This document shows, piece after piece, positions 17,562 through 29,800 of a stretch of DNA of 64,000 nt. The notes below the pieces were generated by a model. That model had not been told where the DNA came from. It saw only the letters and a list, made by a program, of their open reading frames with translations, and did not search any database. The stretch's first letter is position 1; each line of letters opens with the position of its first letter. The stretch is from Xanthomonas sp. DAR 80977 (GTDB taxonomy: Bacteria; Pseudomonadota; Gammaproteobacteria; Xanthomonadales; Xanthomonadaceae), in the NCBI RefSeq assembly GCF_041240605.1, contig NZ_CP162487.1, positions 2,611,001-2,675,000 of the forward strand, in the 5' to 3' direction. The position numbers and the translations under genes were made by a program.

Positions 17562-17846
17562 ATGAGCGCGCGCGAGCTGTGGCTGAAGGATGCATTGTCG
17601 GAACTGATGGACGTCGATGCGGCGCGTATCTCAGCGACGCAGACCTTTGCCGAGCAGGGCGTCGATTCGTTGATCGGTTTGCGCCTGACGCGCAAGCTCG
17701 AAGAGTCGCTGGGCATCGAGGTCGATCTTGAATGGCTGTTCGATCATCCCAGCATCCACGAACTGGCGCAGTTCCTGGACGCGCATTTCGGTGTGCTTGA
17801 CGCCGAATCGGTGCGGCTGGGCCATGATCGCAGGATCGACGCATGA
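17562..17846 (+). CDS. Stand-alone acyl carrier protein
   Basis: This 94-aa carrier protein has its phosphopantetheine site at Ser36 in FAEQGVDSLIGLRLTRKLE, an ACP-like GVDSL motif unlike the GGHSL of the NRPS carrier domains downstream. Helix I (LWLKDALSELMDV) and helix III region (VDLEWLFDHPSIHELAQFL) are present. ATG 17562 has GAGGAG (17547-17552) nine bases upstream; a TTG one codon earlier is less likely. The stop overlaps the first NRPS start (ATGA, 17843-17846), so carrier and synthetase are translationally coupled. It should receive the acyl chain from the FAAL and present it to the starter condensation domain. Confidence 0.93.
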   Translation: MSARELWLKDALSELMDVDAARISATQTFAEQGVDSLIGLRLTRKLEESLGIEVDLEWLFDHPSIHELAQFLDAHFGVLDAESVRLGHDRRIDA

Positions 17847-20800
17847 AGCACGATGCGCAGTCCGGGCCGTGGATGCCGCTGTCGGCTGCGCAACGCAGTC
17901 GTTGGTTCCTGTATCGGCTCAATCCCGACTCGCAGGGTGGCCACAACAATGCCTTCTCTGCAGTCGTCCACGGCCAACTTGCGGCGGACGATCTGTCGCA
18001 CGCGCTTCGGCGGCTTGCGCTACGCCATCCGATGTTGCGCGTCCGCTTTCGAGAGGATGCCGGGGAAGTCGAGCAATCAGTGGCGCAGTCCGCAGACGTG
18101 CCGCTGATCCTTGACGATACCGACGCGCTCGACGATGAGGCGCTGTTGCAGCGCGTGCGGAACGATGCCGCGCAGGCCTTCGATCTTTTCCGGCAGCCGC
18201 CGATCCGTGCCGGCCTGTATCGCCGCGGGGACGGCACGCAGGTCCTGCTGTTGGCGTTCGATCATATCGCTGTCGATGGCTGGTCCTATTGGCGCTTGCT
18301 GGAAGAGCTGGGCGAGCTGCTTGGTGGGGAGGCTGCCGAGTGGGAGGACTCCGACTCCGCGGCCAGCTACGAGGGCTATATCCGCTGGCAGGAGCAGTGG
18401 TTGCAGAGCCCTGTAGCGCAGGCGCAGCGCGCTTATTGGAAAGACGCCCTGCGCGGTGCTGCGGAGAGCCTGCAGCTTCCGGCGGATCGGCCATCGGCAG
18501 CAGCCTCGGGCCAGTTTAGCGAGATCGTATTGACGATCCCGCATGCGTTGAGTCTTGGCCTGCATGCGCTGGGCAGGCGCCATGCGGGCACGCTTTACAC
18601 GACGCTGCTGGCTGCCTACAAGATCCTGTTGCATCGCCATACCGGTCAGGACGACATCTCGGTCGGCTCGCCGATGCCGGGTCGCAGCCGTTCCGAATGG
18701 GACGGCGTGGTGGGCGACTTCGTCAATCCTGTCGTGCTGCGAACCTCGTTCGAGGATGACGCGAGCGTTGCGGACGTGCTGCGCATGGTGCGCAACACCG
18801 CATTGCGCGGGATGAAGAACCAGGACTACCCCTTCGCGCTACTGGTCGAAGATTTGCACCCCTTGCGCGTTGCAGGGCAGCATCCTTTCTACCAGACCAT
18901 GTTCGTGTTCCAGAACGCCAGGCATGGCGGCGGCCTGCGTAGCTTGTGGGACGGAACCACGGCCGGTGGCCATGTGGCGTGGGGCGGCGTGGCGTTGGCC
19001 TCCTATCCCGCGTATCGCAGCGGTGCCAACGACGCCATTCCCCTGCTGCTCGAGACGATCGAATTGGAAGAGGGCGTGCGGTGCGCCTTCAAGTTCGACC
19101 AGGCGCTGTTCGAACGCCAGACAATCGAGCGCCTTGGCCTGTCTTGGCTCACTTTGCTGCATGGGCTTGTGGCCGACGATACGCAGCTGGTTGCGCGCTT
19201 GCCGCTGCTGCCGGAAGCGGAACGCGAGCTGGTGCTGCACGGGTTCAATGCGACGCAGGCGGCGTATCCGGAGGTGCCGATCCACATGCTGTTCCAGGCG
19301 CAGGCAGCGCAGCAGCCGCAGGTGATCGCACTGGAGTGCGGCGACCAACAGGTGAGCTACGGCGAGTTGAACGCCCGTGCCAACCAACTGGCGCACCGGT
19401 TGATCGAACTTGGCGTACGGCCCGATGACCGCGTGGCGATCTGCATGCCGCGCAGCGTGGACATGGTGGTGGGGTTGCTGGGCATCCTCAAGGCCGGCGG
19501 CGCCTACGTGCCGCTGGATCCGGCGTATCCGGCCGAGCGGCTGGCCTACATGCTGGCCGACAGCGCGCCGGTGGCGCTGCTGACGCAAGCAGCACTGGTG
19601 GAGACAGTCCGCGGGCTCCAGTCCGCCGAGACTGCGCTGGCCGTGGTGGCACTGGATGATGACGCCACACTGGTCGCGCAACCTGCACACGATCCGACCA
19701 TCGCCGGGCTGACCGCCCGGCACCTGGCCTACGTGATCTATACCTCCGGTTCGACCGGGCGGCCGAAGGGGGTGATGATCGAGCACGCCAACGCGGCCAA
19801 CCTGGTGGCGTGGGCGCAGGCGAGCTTCTCGGCCGAGCAGCTGGCGACGACGCTGCTGTCGACCTCGATCAACTTCGACCTGGCGGTGTTCGAGCTGTTC
19901 GTGCCGTTGAGCACGGGCCGCACGGTGCGACTGGTGGCGGACCTGGTGTCGGCCGGCGCAGCGCTGGCCGGGACGACGCTGGTCAACACGGTGCCCTCGG
20001 CGATCGCGGCGGTGCTGGACGGCAACGGGCTGCCGGCGTCGGTGACGACGGTGAACCTGGCTGGCGAGCCGCTGAAGCGTGCGCTGGTGGAGCGGGTGTT
20101 CGCGGCAAGCCAGGCGCAGGTGGTGGCGAACCTGTACGGTCCGTCGGAGACGACGACGTACTCGACCTGGACGGCGATGACGCGGGCGGACGGGTTCGTG
20201 GGCCATATCGGCCGGCCGATCGCCAACACGCAGGTGTACGTGCTCGATGTGCAGGGCGAGCCGGTGCCGATCGGGGTGGCGGGGGAGATCCACATCGGCG
20301 GTGCCGGCGTGGCGCGCGGCTACTTGAACCGTCCAGACCTGACCGCCGAGCGGTTCCTGGCCGATCCGTTCACCAGCGACGCCATGGCCCGGATGTATCG
20401 CACGGGCGACCTCGGTCGTTGGTTGCCGGACGGCACGCTCGAGTACCTGGGGCGCAACGACTTCCAGGTGAAGGTGCGCGGGTTCCGCATCGAGCTGGGC
20501 GAGATCGAGGCCCGGTTGGCGGCATGCGCAGGCGTGCGCGAGGCGGTGGTGCTGGCACGCGAGGACGTGCCGGGCGACAAGCGGCTGGTCGCGTACATCG
20601 TGCCGACGGACGGGCATGCGCTGGCAGTTGCCGCGCTGCGCGAAGCACTGTCGCAGGTGCTGCCGGAGTACATGGTCCCGAGCGCGTTCGTGACGCTGGC
20701 GGCCTTGCCGCTGACGCCGAACGGCAAGCTGGACCGCAAGGCGCTGCCGGCACCGGATCAGGCGGCGGTCGCCAGCCGCAGCTACGAAGCCCCAGTCGGC

Positions 20801-23800
20801 GAGGTGGAGCAGACGCTCGCAACGATCTGGCAGGAGTTGCTGGGCCTGGCGCAGGTCGGTCGGCACGACCACTTCTTCGAGCTGGGCGGGCACTCGCTGC
20901 TGGCGGTGCGGCTGGTGACGCGCGTGCGCGCGACGCTGGGCGTGGAGCTGGCCTTGCGCGAGGTGTTCGCACAGCCAGTGCTGGCGTTGCTGGCCAAGAC
21001 TGTCTCCGCTGCCGCGGCCACGGTGCAGGAGGCGATCGTGCCGGTGGACCGTACCGGCGTGCTGCCACTGTCGTGGGCGCAACAGCGGCTGTGGTTCCTG
21101 GACCAGCTGGACCATGCCGCAGGCGCGGCGTACCACATCCCGGCGGCGCTGCGGCTGAGCGGTGACTTGGATCGTACGGCCTTACAGGCCAGCCTGGACC
21201 GGGTCGTGGCGCGGCACGAGAGCCTGCGCACGACGTTCGTCAGCGTGGAGGGTGAACCGCAGCAGGTCATCGCACCGGCGGACAGTGGTTTTGCCTTGGC
21301 CGAGCACGACCTGCGCGAGCTGGATACTCCTGCGCAGGAAGCGGCCATCGCCAAGCTGAGTCGTGCTGAAGCGCGTGCGCCGTTCGACCTGGCGCAAGGG
21401 CCACTGATCCGTGGCCGCTTGCTGCAACTCTCCGAGAGCGAGCACGTGCTGTTGGTGACCCAACACCACATCGTCTCCGACGGCTGGTCGATCGGGGTGT
21501 TGGTGCGAGAGGTCAGCGCGCTGTACAGCGCATTCCGGGACAGTGCGTCCGACCCCTTGCCGGCGTTGCCGGTGCAGTACGCGGACTATGCCGCCTGGCA
21601 GCGACGTTGGCTGCAAGGTGCCCCGCTGGAAGACCAATTGGCGTTCTGGAAAACGCAGCTACACGATGCGCCGGCGCTGCTGGAACTGCCGACCGACCGG
21701 CCACGACCGATGACGATGAGTTATCGCGGTGGCAATGTGTCCGTGTGCTTGCCGGCGGAGTTGGTCGGTGCCGTCCGTTCGCTGTCGCAGCAGCACGGCA
21801 CGACGCTGTTCATGACCTTGCTGGCCAGCTGGTCGGCGCTGCTGGCGCGGTTGAGCGGGCAGGCGCAGGTGGTGATCGGCAGCCCGGTGGCGAACCGGCA
21901 GCGGGCCGAGATCGAGCCGCTGATCGGCTTCTTCGTCAACACACTAGCCTTGCACGTGGACCTGCGGGCCGACCCCAGCGTGGCCGAGCTGTTGGCGCAG
22001 GTCAGGACGACGACGCTGGGCGCGTATGCGCACCAGGACCTGCCGTTCGAGCAGGTGGTCGAAGCGGTGCAGCCCGCGCGCAGCCTCAGCCACAGTCCGG
22101 TGTTCCAGGCGATGCTGAGCTTGAACAACACGCCCAGCGAGGGGGCTCTGCAGCTGCCAGGCCTGGCGCTGGCGCCGGTAGAGACGGGCACGCCCAGTGC
22201 CCAGTTCGACCTGTCGCTGTCGCTGAGCGAGACGCCCGACGGGTTGTCGGGTGCGCTGGTCTATGCGGCCGACCTGTTCGAGCGCGCGAGCATGGAACGG
22301 CTGCTGGGGCATTGGCAGACGTTGCTGGCGGCGATGGTGGCCGAGACCACGCTACCGGTCAGCCGGCTGCCGTTGTTGTCCGCCGACGAGCGTGCGCAGG
22401 TGCTGCACGGGTTCAATGCGACCAGCATGGACTACCCGCAGGACACCCCGATCCACGCGCTGTTCCAGACGCAGGCCGCGCAACAGCCACAGGCAATTGC
22501 ACTGGAGTGCGGCGACCAGCAGTTGAGCTACGGCGAGTTGAACGCCCGTGCCAACCAACTGGCGCACCGGTTGATCGAACTTGGCGTACGGCCCGACGAT
22601 CGCGTGGCGATCTGCATGCCGCGCAGCGTGGACATGGTGGTGGGGCTGCTGGGCATCCTCAAGGCCGGCGGTGCCTACGTGCCGCTGGATCCGGCGTATC
22701 CGGCCGAACGACTGGCCTACATGCTGTCCGACAGTGCGCCGGTGGCGCTGCTGACCCAGGCGCAATTGGCCGGCACTGTGAAGGATCTCCATACCGCCGA
22801 TGCAGGGCTAGCAGTGGTGGCGATGGACACGGACGCGGCACTACTTCAGCAACCGACGCACGATCCGGTCATCGCTGGACTCACATCGCGGCACCTGGCC
22901 TACGTGATCTACACCTCCGGTTCGACCGGGAAGCCGAAGGGGGTGATGATCGAACACGCCAACGCGGCCAACCTGGTGGCGTGGGCGCAGGCGAGCTTCT
23001 CGGCCGAGCAGCTGGCGACGACGCTGCTGTCGACCTCGATCAACTTCGACCTGGCGGTGTTCGAGCTGTTCGTGCCGTTGAGCACGGGCCGCACGGTGCG
23101 ACTGGTGGCAGATCTGGTGTCGGCCGGCGCAGCGCTGGCCGGGACGACGCTGGTCAACACGGTGCCCTCGGCGATCGCGGCGGTGCTGGACGGCGACGGG
23201 CTGCCGGCGTCGGTGACGACGGTGAACCTGGCCGGCGAGCCGCTGAAGCGGGCGCTGGTGGAGCGGGTGTTCGCGGCAAGCCAGACGCAGGTGGTGGCGA
23301 ACCTGTATGGTCCGTCGGAGACGACGACGTACTCGACCTGGACGGCGATGACGCGGGCGGACGGGTTCGTGGGCCATATCGGCCGGCCGATCGCCAACAC
23401 GCAGGTGTACGTGCTCGGTGTGCAGGGCGAGCCGGTGCCGATCGGGGTGGCGGGGGAGATCCACATCGGTGGCGCCGGCGTGGCGCGTGGCTATTTGAAC
23501 CGTCCCGAGCTGACCGCTGAGCGGTTCCTGGCCGATCCGTTCACCAGCGACGCCATGGCCCGGATGTACCGCACCGGCGATCTGGGTCGTTGGTTGCCCG
23601 ACGGCACGATCGAGTACCTGGGCCGCAACGACTTCCAGGTGAAGGTGCGCGGGTTCCGGATCGAGCTGGGCGAGATCGAGGCCCGGTTGGCGGCATGCGC
23701 AGGCGTGCGCGAGGCGGTGGTGCTGGCGCGCGAGGACGTGCCGGGTGACAAGCGGCTCGTGGCCTATGTCGTGGCTGAAGAAGGCGCCGAACCGTCGGCC

Positions 23801-26800
23801 ATGGCGCTTCGCGAAGCGCTGTTGCAGGTGCTGCCGGAGTACATGGTCCCGAGCGCGTTCGTGACGCTGGCGGCCTTGCCGCTGACGCCGAACGGCAAGC
23901 TGGACCGCAAGGCGCTGCCGGCGCCAGACCAGGCGGCGGTCGCCAGCCGCAGTTACGAAGCCCCGGTGGGCGAGGTGGAGCAGACGCTCGCAACGATCTG
24001 GCAGGAGTTGCTGGGCCTGGCGCAGGTGGGGCGGCACGACCACTTCTTCGAGCTGGGCGGGCACTCGCTGCTGGCGGTGCGGCTGGTGACGCGCGTGCGT
24101 GCGACGCTGGGCGTGGAGCTGGCCTTGCGCGAGGTGTTCGCGCAGCCGGTACTGGCGTCGTTGGCCAGGAGCGTCTCCGCCGCGGCGGCCACGGTGCAGG
24201 AGGCGATCGTGCCGGTGGACCGTACCGACGCGTTGCCGCTGTCCTGGGCGCAGCAGCGGCTGTGGTTCCTGGACCAGTTGGACCATGCCGCAGGCGCGGC
24301 GTACCACATCCCGGCGGCGCTGCGGCTGAGCGGTGACTTGGATCGTACGGCCTTGCAGGCCAGCCTGGACCGGGTCGTGGCGCGGCACGAGAGCCTGCGT
24401 ACGACGTTCGTCAGCGTGGAGGGTGAACCGCAGCAGGTCATCGCACCGGCCAATATCGGGTTCGCGCTAGCCACGCATGACCTGCGCGAGCTGGATGCTC
24501 CTGCGCAGGAAGCGGCCATCGCCAAGCTGAGTCGTGCTGAAGCGCGTGCGCCGTTCGACCTGGCGCAAGGGCCACTGATCCGTGGTCGCTTGCTGCAACT
24601 CTCCGAGAGTGAGCACGTGCTGCTGGTGACCCAGCACCATATCGTCTCCGACGGCTGGTCGATCGGGGTGTTGGTGCGCGAGGTCAGCGCGCTGTACACC
24701 GCCTTCCGGGAAGGTGCGCCCGACCCATTGCCGGCGTTGCCGGTGCAGTACGCGGACTACGCCGCCTGGCAGCGGCGTTGGCTGCAGGGAGCCGCGCTGG
24801 AAGACCAGCTGGCGTTCTGGAAGGCGCAGCTGGGCGAGGCGCCGGCCCTGCTGGAACTCCCGACCGACCGGCCCCGACCGATGACGATGAGTTATCGCGG
24901 TGGCAATGTGTCCGTGCGCTTGCCGGCGGAGTTGGTCGGTGCCGTCCGTTCGCTGTCGCAGCAGCACGGCACGACGCTGTTCATGACCTTGCTGGCCAGC
25001 TGGTCGGCGCTGCTGTCGCGGCTGAGCGGGCAGTGGCAGGTGGTGATGGGTAGTCCGGTGGCGAACCGGCAGCGGGCCGAGATCGAGCCGCTGATCGGCT
25101 TCTTCGTCAACACGCTGGCCTTGCACGTGGACCTGCGCGCCGACCCGACCGTGGCTGAGCTGTTGGCGCAGGTCAGGACGACGACGCTGGGCGCGTATGC
25201 GCACCAGGACCTGCCGTTCGAGCAGGTGGTCGAAGCGGTGCAGCCGGCGCGCAGTCTCAGCCACAGCCCGGTGTTCCAGGCGATGCTGAGCTTGAACAAC
25301 ACGCCCAGCGAGGGGGCTCTGCAGTTGCCAGGCCTGGCCCTGGCGCCGGTGGAGACGGGCACGCCCAGCGCCCAGTTCGACCTGTCGTTGTCGCTGAGCG
25401 AGACGCCCGATGGGTTGTCGGGTGCGCTGGTGTATGCGGCCGACCTGTTCGATCGCGCGAGCATGGAACGGCTGCTGGGGCATTGGCAGACGTTGCTGGC
25501 GGCGATGGTGGCCGAGACCACGCTACCGGTCAGTCGGCTGCCGTTGCTGTCCTCCGATGAGCGCGAGCAGGTGCTGCATGGGTTCAATGCGACGCAGGCG
25601 GCATATCCGGAGGTTCCGATCCACACGCTGTTCCAGGCGCAGGCGGCGCAGCATCCGCAGGCGATCGCACTGGAGTGCGGCGACCAGCAGTTGAGCTACG
25701 GCGAGTTGAACGCCCGTGCCAACCAGCTGGCGCACCGGCTGATCGCGTTGGGCGTGCGACCCGACGACCGCGTGGCGATCTGCATGCCGCGCAGCGTGGA
25801 CATGGTGGTGGGGTTGCTGGGCATCCTCAAGGCGGGCGGCGCCTACGTGCCGCTGGATCCGGCGTATCCGGCCGAACGGCTGGCCTACATGCTGGCCGAC
25901 AGTGCGCCGGTGGCGTTGCTGGCCCAGGCGGCGCTGGTAGAGACGGTCCGCAGACTTCATTCCGCCGAGGCCGCGTTGGCCGTAGTGGCCTTGGATGACG
26001 ATGCCACGTTGGCCGCACAGCCAGCGCAGGATCCCGTCATCGCTGGGCTGAGCGCACGGCACCTGGCCTACGTGATCTACACCTCCGGTTCGACCGGGAA
26101 GCCGAAGGGGGTGATGATCGAGCACAGGCATCTGGTTTCTTCGACTCTTGCCAGAGCAAGTGCGTATTCGAGATACGAACGTTTCCTTCTGTTGTCGTCC
26201 ATTGCGTTCGACAGTTCGGTCGCCGGCATATTCGGCACCCTGCTCACAGGCGGGACGCTGATCGTATCGGATGGCGATGCCTGGCAAGATCCCGATGCCA
26301 TTGCGGAGGACATCGAACGGCGCCGCATAACCACGTTGCTCTGTGTCCCTTCGCTCGCGCGATTGGTACTCGAAGGACTGAAGCGGGGCGACGAAAGAAG
26401 CCTCAAAGAGGTCATCGTGGCGGGTGAAGTCTGCCCTCCCGCTCTCCAAAAGATGGCCGAACGGTTCGTTCCGGAGCTGGTGCTGTACAACGAATACGGC
26501 CCCACCGAGGCCACCGTATGGGCGACGATGTACCGGTCGCGACCGGGTCAGGCGCGGGACTCGGTGCCCATCGGCCAGCCGATCGCGAATACGCAGGTCT
26601 ATGTCCTTGGCCGCCATGGCGAACCAGTACCGGTGGGGGTGGCAGGAGAAATCCATATCGGTGGTGCCGGGGTCGCACGCGGTTACTTGAACCGGCCCGA
26701 CCTGACCGCCGAGCGGTTCCTGGCCGATCCGTTCGTGGAAGACGCGAACGCTCGGATGTACCGCACTGGCGATCTGGGTCGTTGGTTGCCGGACGGCACG

Positions 26801-29800
26801 CTCGAGTACCTGGGGCGCAACGACTTCCAGGTGAAGGTGCGCGGATTTCGGATCGAGCTGGGCGAGATCGAGGCGCGGTTGGCAGCGTGCACCGGGGTAC
26901 GCGAGGCGGTCGTGATCGCGCGCGAGGACGCAATGCAGGACAAGCGTCTCGTCGCCTATGTCGTCTCCCAGGCGGAAGAGCCGGTGTCGGTATCGGTACT
27001 ACGCGAGTCGCTGCAGCGCGCATTGCCCGACTACATGGTTCCCAGCGCGTTCATCGTCCTGCCAGCACTGCCGTTGACGCCAAACGGCAAGCTGGACCGG
27101 CAGGCGCTGCCGGCGCCAGACCGGGCAGCGCTGGCCAGCCGCGCGTACGAGGCACCGATGGGCGAGACCGAGCAGACGCTTGCCGCGATCTGGCAGGAGC
27201 TGCTGGGCCTGGAACGGGTGGGGCGGCACGACCACTTCTTCGAGCTGGGCGGGCACTCGTTGCTGGCGGTGCGGCTGGCGACGCGCGTGCGTGCGACGCT
27301 GGGCGTGGAGCTAGCAGTGCGGAGCGTGTTCGTCGCTCCGACGTTGGCACTGCTGGCGAAGAGCGTCTCCACGGCGAGCCCGTCGTCGCAAGGTGCGATC
27401 CTGCCGGCGGATCGTGCCGGCACGCTGCCGCTGTCGTGGGCACAGCAACGGTTGTGGTTCCTGGACCAGCTCGACCATGCGGCGGGCGCGGCCTACCACA
27501 TCCCGACGGCGCTGCGGTTGAGCGGCACGCTGGACCGCGCTGCGCTGCAGGCGGGTCTGGACCGGATCGTGGCGCGGCACGAAAGCCTGCGTACGACCTT
27601 CGTCAGTGTCGAGGGCGAACCGCAGCAGCGGATCGCACCGGCCAACGCCGGGTTCGCCATGGCCACGCACGATCTGCGCGAGCTGGATGCCACTGCGCAG
27701 GAAGTGGCGGTGGCCGAGTTCAGTGCCGCCGAAGCGCGGGCGCCGTTCGACCTGGCGCGTGGCCCCTTGATCCGCGGCCGCTTGCTGCAACTCTCCGAGC
27801 ACGAACACGTGCTGTTGGTGACACAGCATCATATCGTCTCCGACGGTTGGTCGATCGGGGTATTGGTGCACGAAGTCGGGGCTCTCTATGCCGCCTTCCG
27901 CGAAGGTGCGCCCGACCCGTTGCCCGCGTTGCCGGTGCAGTACGCGGACTACGCGGTATGGCAGCGGCAGTGGCTGCAAGGCGAGGTGCTGCAGGAGCAG
28001 ATCGGCTTCTGGCGCGACCAGTTGCGCGGCGCGCCGGCATTGCTGGAATTGCCGACCGATCGGCCGCGGCCAGCGGTGCAGCGCTATGCGGGCGAGCGCA
28101 TCCCGGTCCACGTGACCGCTGAACTCACGGCGGCGCTGCGCGCAGCGTCGCAGCATCACGGCACCACCTTGTTCATGACCTTGCTGGCCAGCTGGTCGGT
28201 ACTGCTGGCGCGGTTCAGTGGCCAGGACGAGGTCGTGATCGGCAGCCCGGTGGCGAACCGGCAACGGTCCGAGATCGAGCCGCTGGTGGGTTTCTTCGTC
28301 AACACGCTGGCCTTGCGCGTTGACGTGGGGGCTGACCCGACCGTCGCCGAGTTGCTGGCGCAGGTGAGAGCGACGACGCTCGCGGCGTACGCGCACCAGG
28401 ACCTGCCGTTCGAGCAGGTGGTCGAGGCGCTGCAGCCAGAACGCAGCCTCAGCTACAGCCCGGTGTTCCAGGCGATGCTGGGGTTGAACAATACGCCTGC
28501 AGGTAGCGGACTGGATCTGCCAGGGCTGGCCTTGTCGGTGCTCGAAAACACGCAGAAGACCGCGCAGTTCGATGTGGCCTTGTCCTTGAGCGAAGTGCCG
28601 GAAGGGCTGCTGGGAGAAGTGACCTACGCCACGGATCTCTTCGACCGCGAAACCGTGGAGAGGATGCTAGGCTGTTGGACGACGTTGCTGGCGGCGATGG
28701 TGGCCGATGACGGCCAGACGGTGAGTCGCCTGCCATTGTTGTCGGAAGCAGAGCGCAGGAACGTACTGGCCGGATTCAACGCGACGCAGGCGGACTACCC
28801 GCACCAGCAGGTGGTGCACACGGTGTTCGAGGCACAAGCGGCGCAGCAGCCTGATGCCATCGCGGTGGAACATGACGGCCAGCGGCTGCGCTATGGCGAA
28901 TTGAACCGGCGCGCCAACCGGCTCGCGCATCGCCTGATCGCACTCGGCGTACAGCCCGACCACCGCGTCGCGATCTGCATGCAGCGCAGCGTGGAGATGG
29001 TCGTCGCATTGCTCGGCGTCCTCAAGGCCGGCGGCGCCTACGTGCCGCTGGATCCGGCCTATCCCGCCGAACGCCTTGCCTATCTGCTGCAAGACAGCGC
29101 ACCGTCCGTCGTATTAACGCAACGGTCGTTGGCGCTGCCGACCGCATCGGCGTCGGTGCCACGCCTGTACCTGGACGAAGAGGGCCTCGAGGAACTGGCG
29201 GGACAGCCGGAACACGATCCCGAGCCGGATGGGCTGAGTTCCCGCCACCTGGCTTATGTCATCTACACCTCAGGCTCGACCGGCCAGCCCAAGGGCGTTG
29301 CGATGCCGCACCGGGCGTTGCGCAACCTGCTGGCTTGGCAGAACAGGCCCGGTGCTGGCGCTGCCGTATCCGAGCGGGTCTTGCAGTTCTCCGCACTCGG
29401 CTTCGACGTCGCTTTCCAAGAGATCTTCTATACCTGGGGTTCGGGCGGGTGCTTGCTCCTGGTGGACGATGCGGTCCGGCAGGATCCTTTCGAACTGCTG
29501 CGCTTCCTCGATGCGCAGCAGGTGCAGCGGATCTTCCTGCCCTTCGTCGCGCTGCAAGGGCTCGCAGCGGCTGCGCAGCATGCTGGTACCACCTTGCCGG
29601 CGCTGCGCAACGTGGTGACGGCCGGTGAACAGCTGTTTGCGAATCCCGTGATCAAGGCGTTTTTCGAAAGAAACCCGACCTGCAGGTTGCACAACCATTA
29701 CGGCCCGACCGAGACCCATGTGGTCACCGCGCTGAGCCTGGTCGGCACGCCCTCGGATTGGCCTGCACTGCCGCCGATCGGTCGGCCGATCGACAACGCG

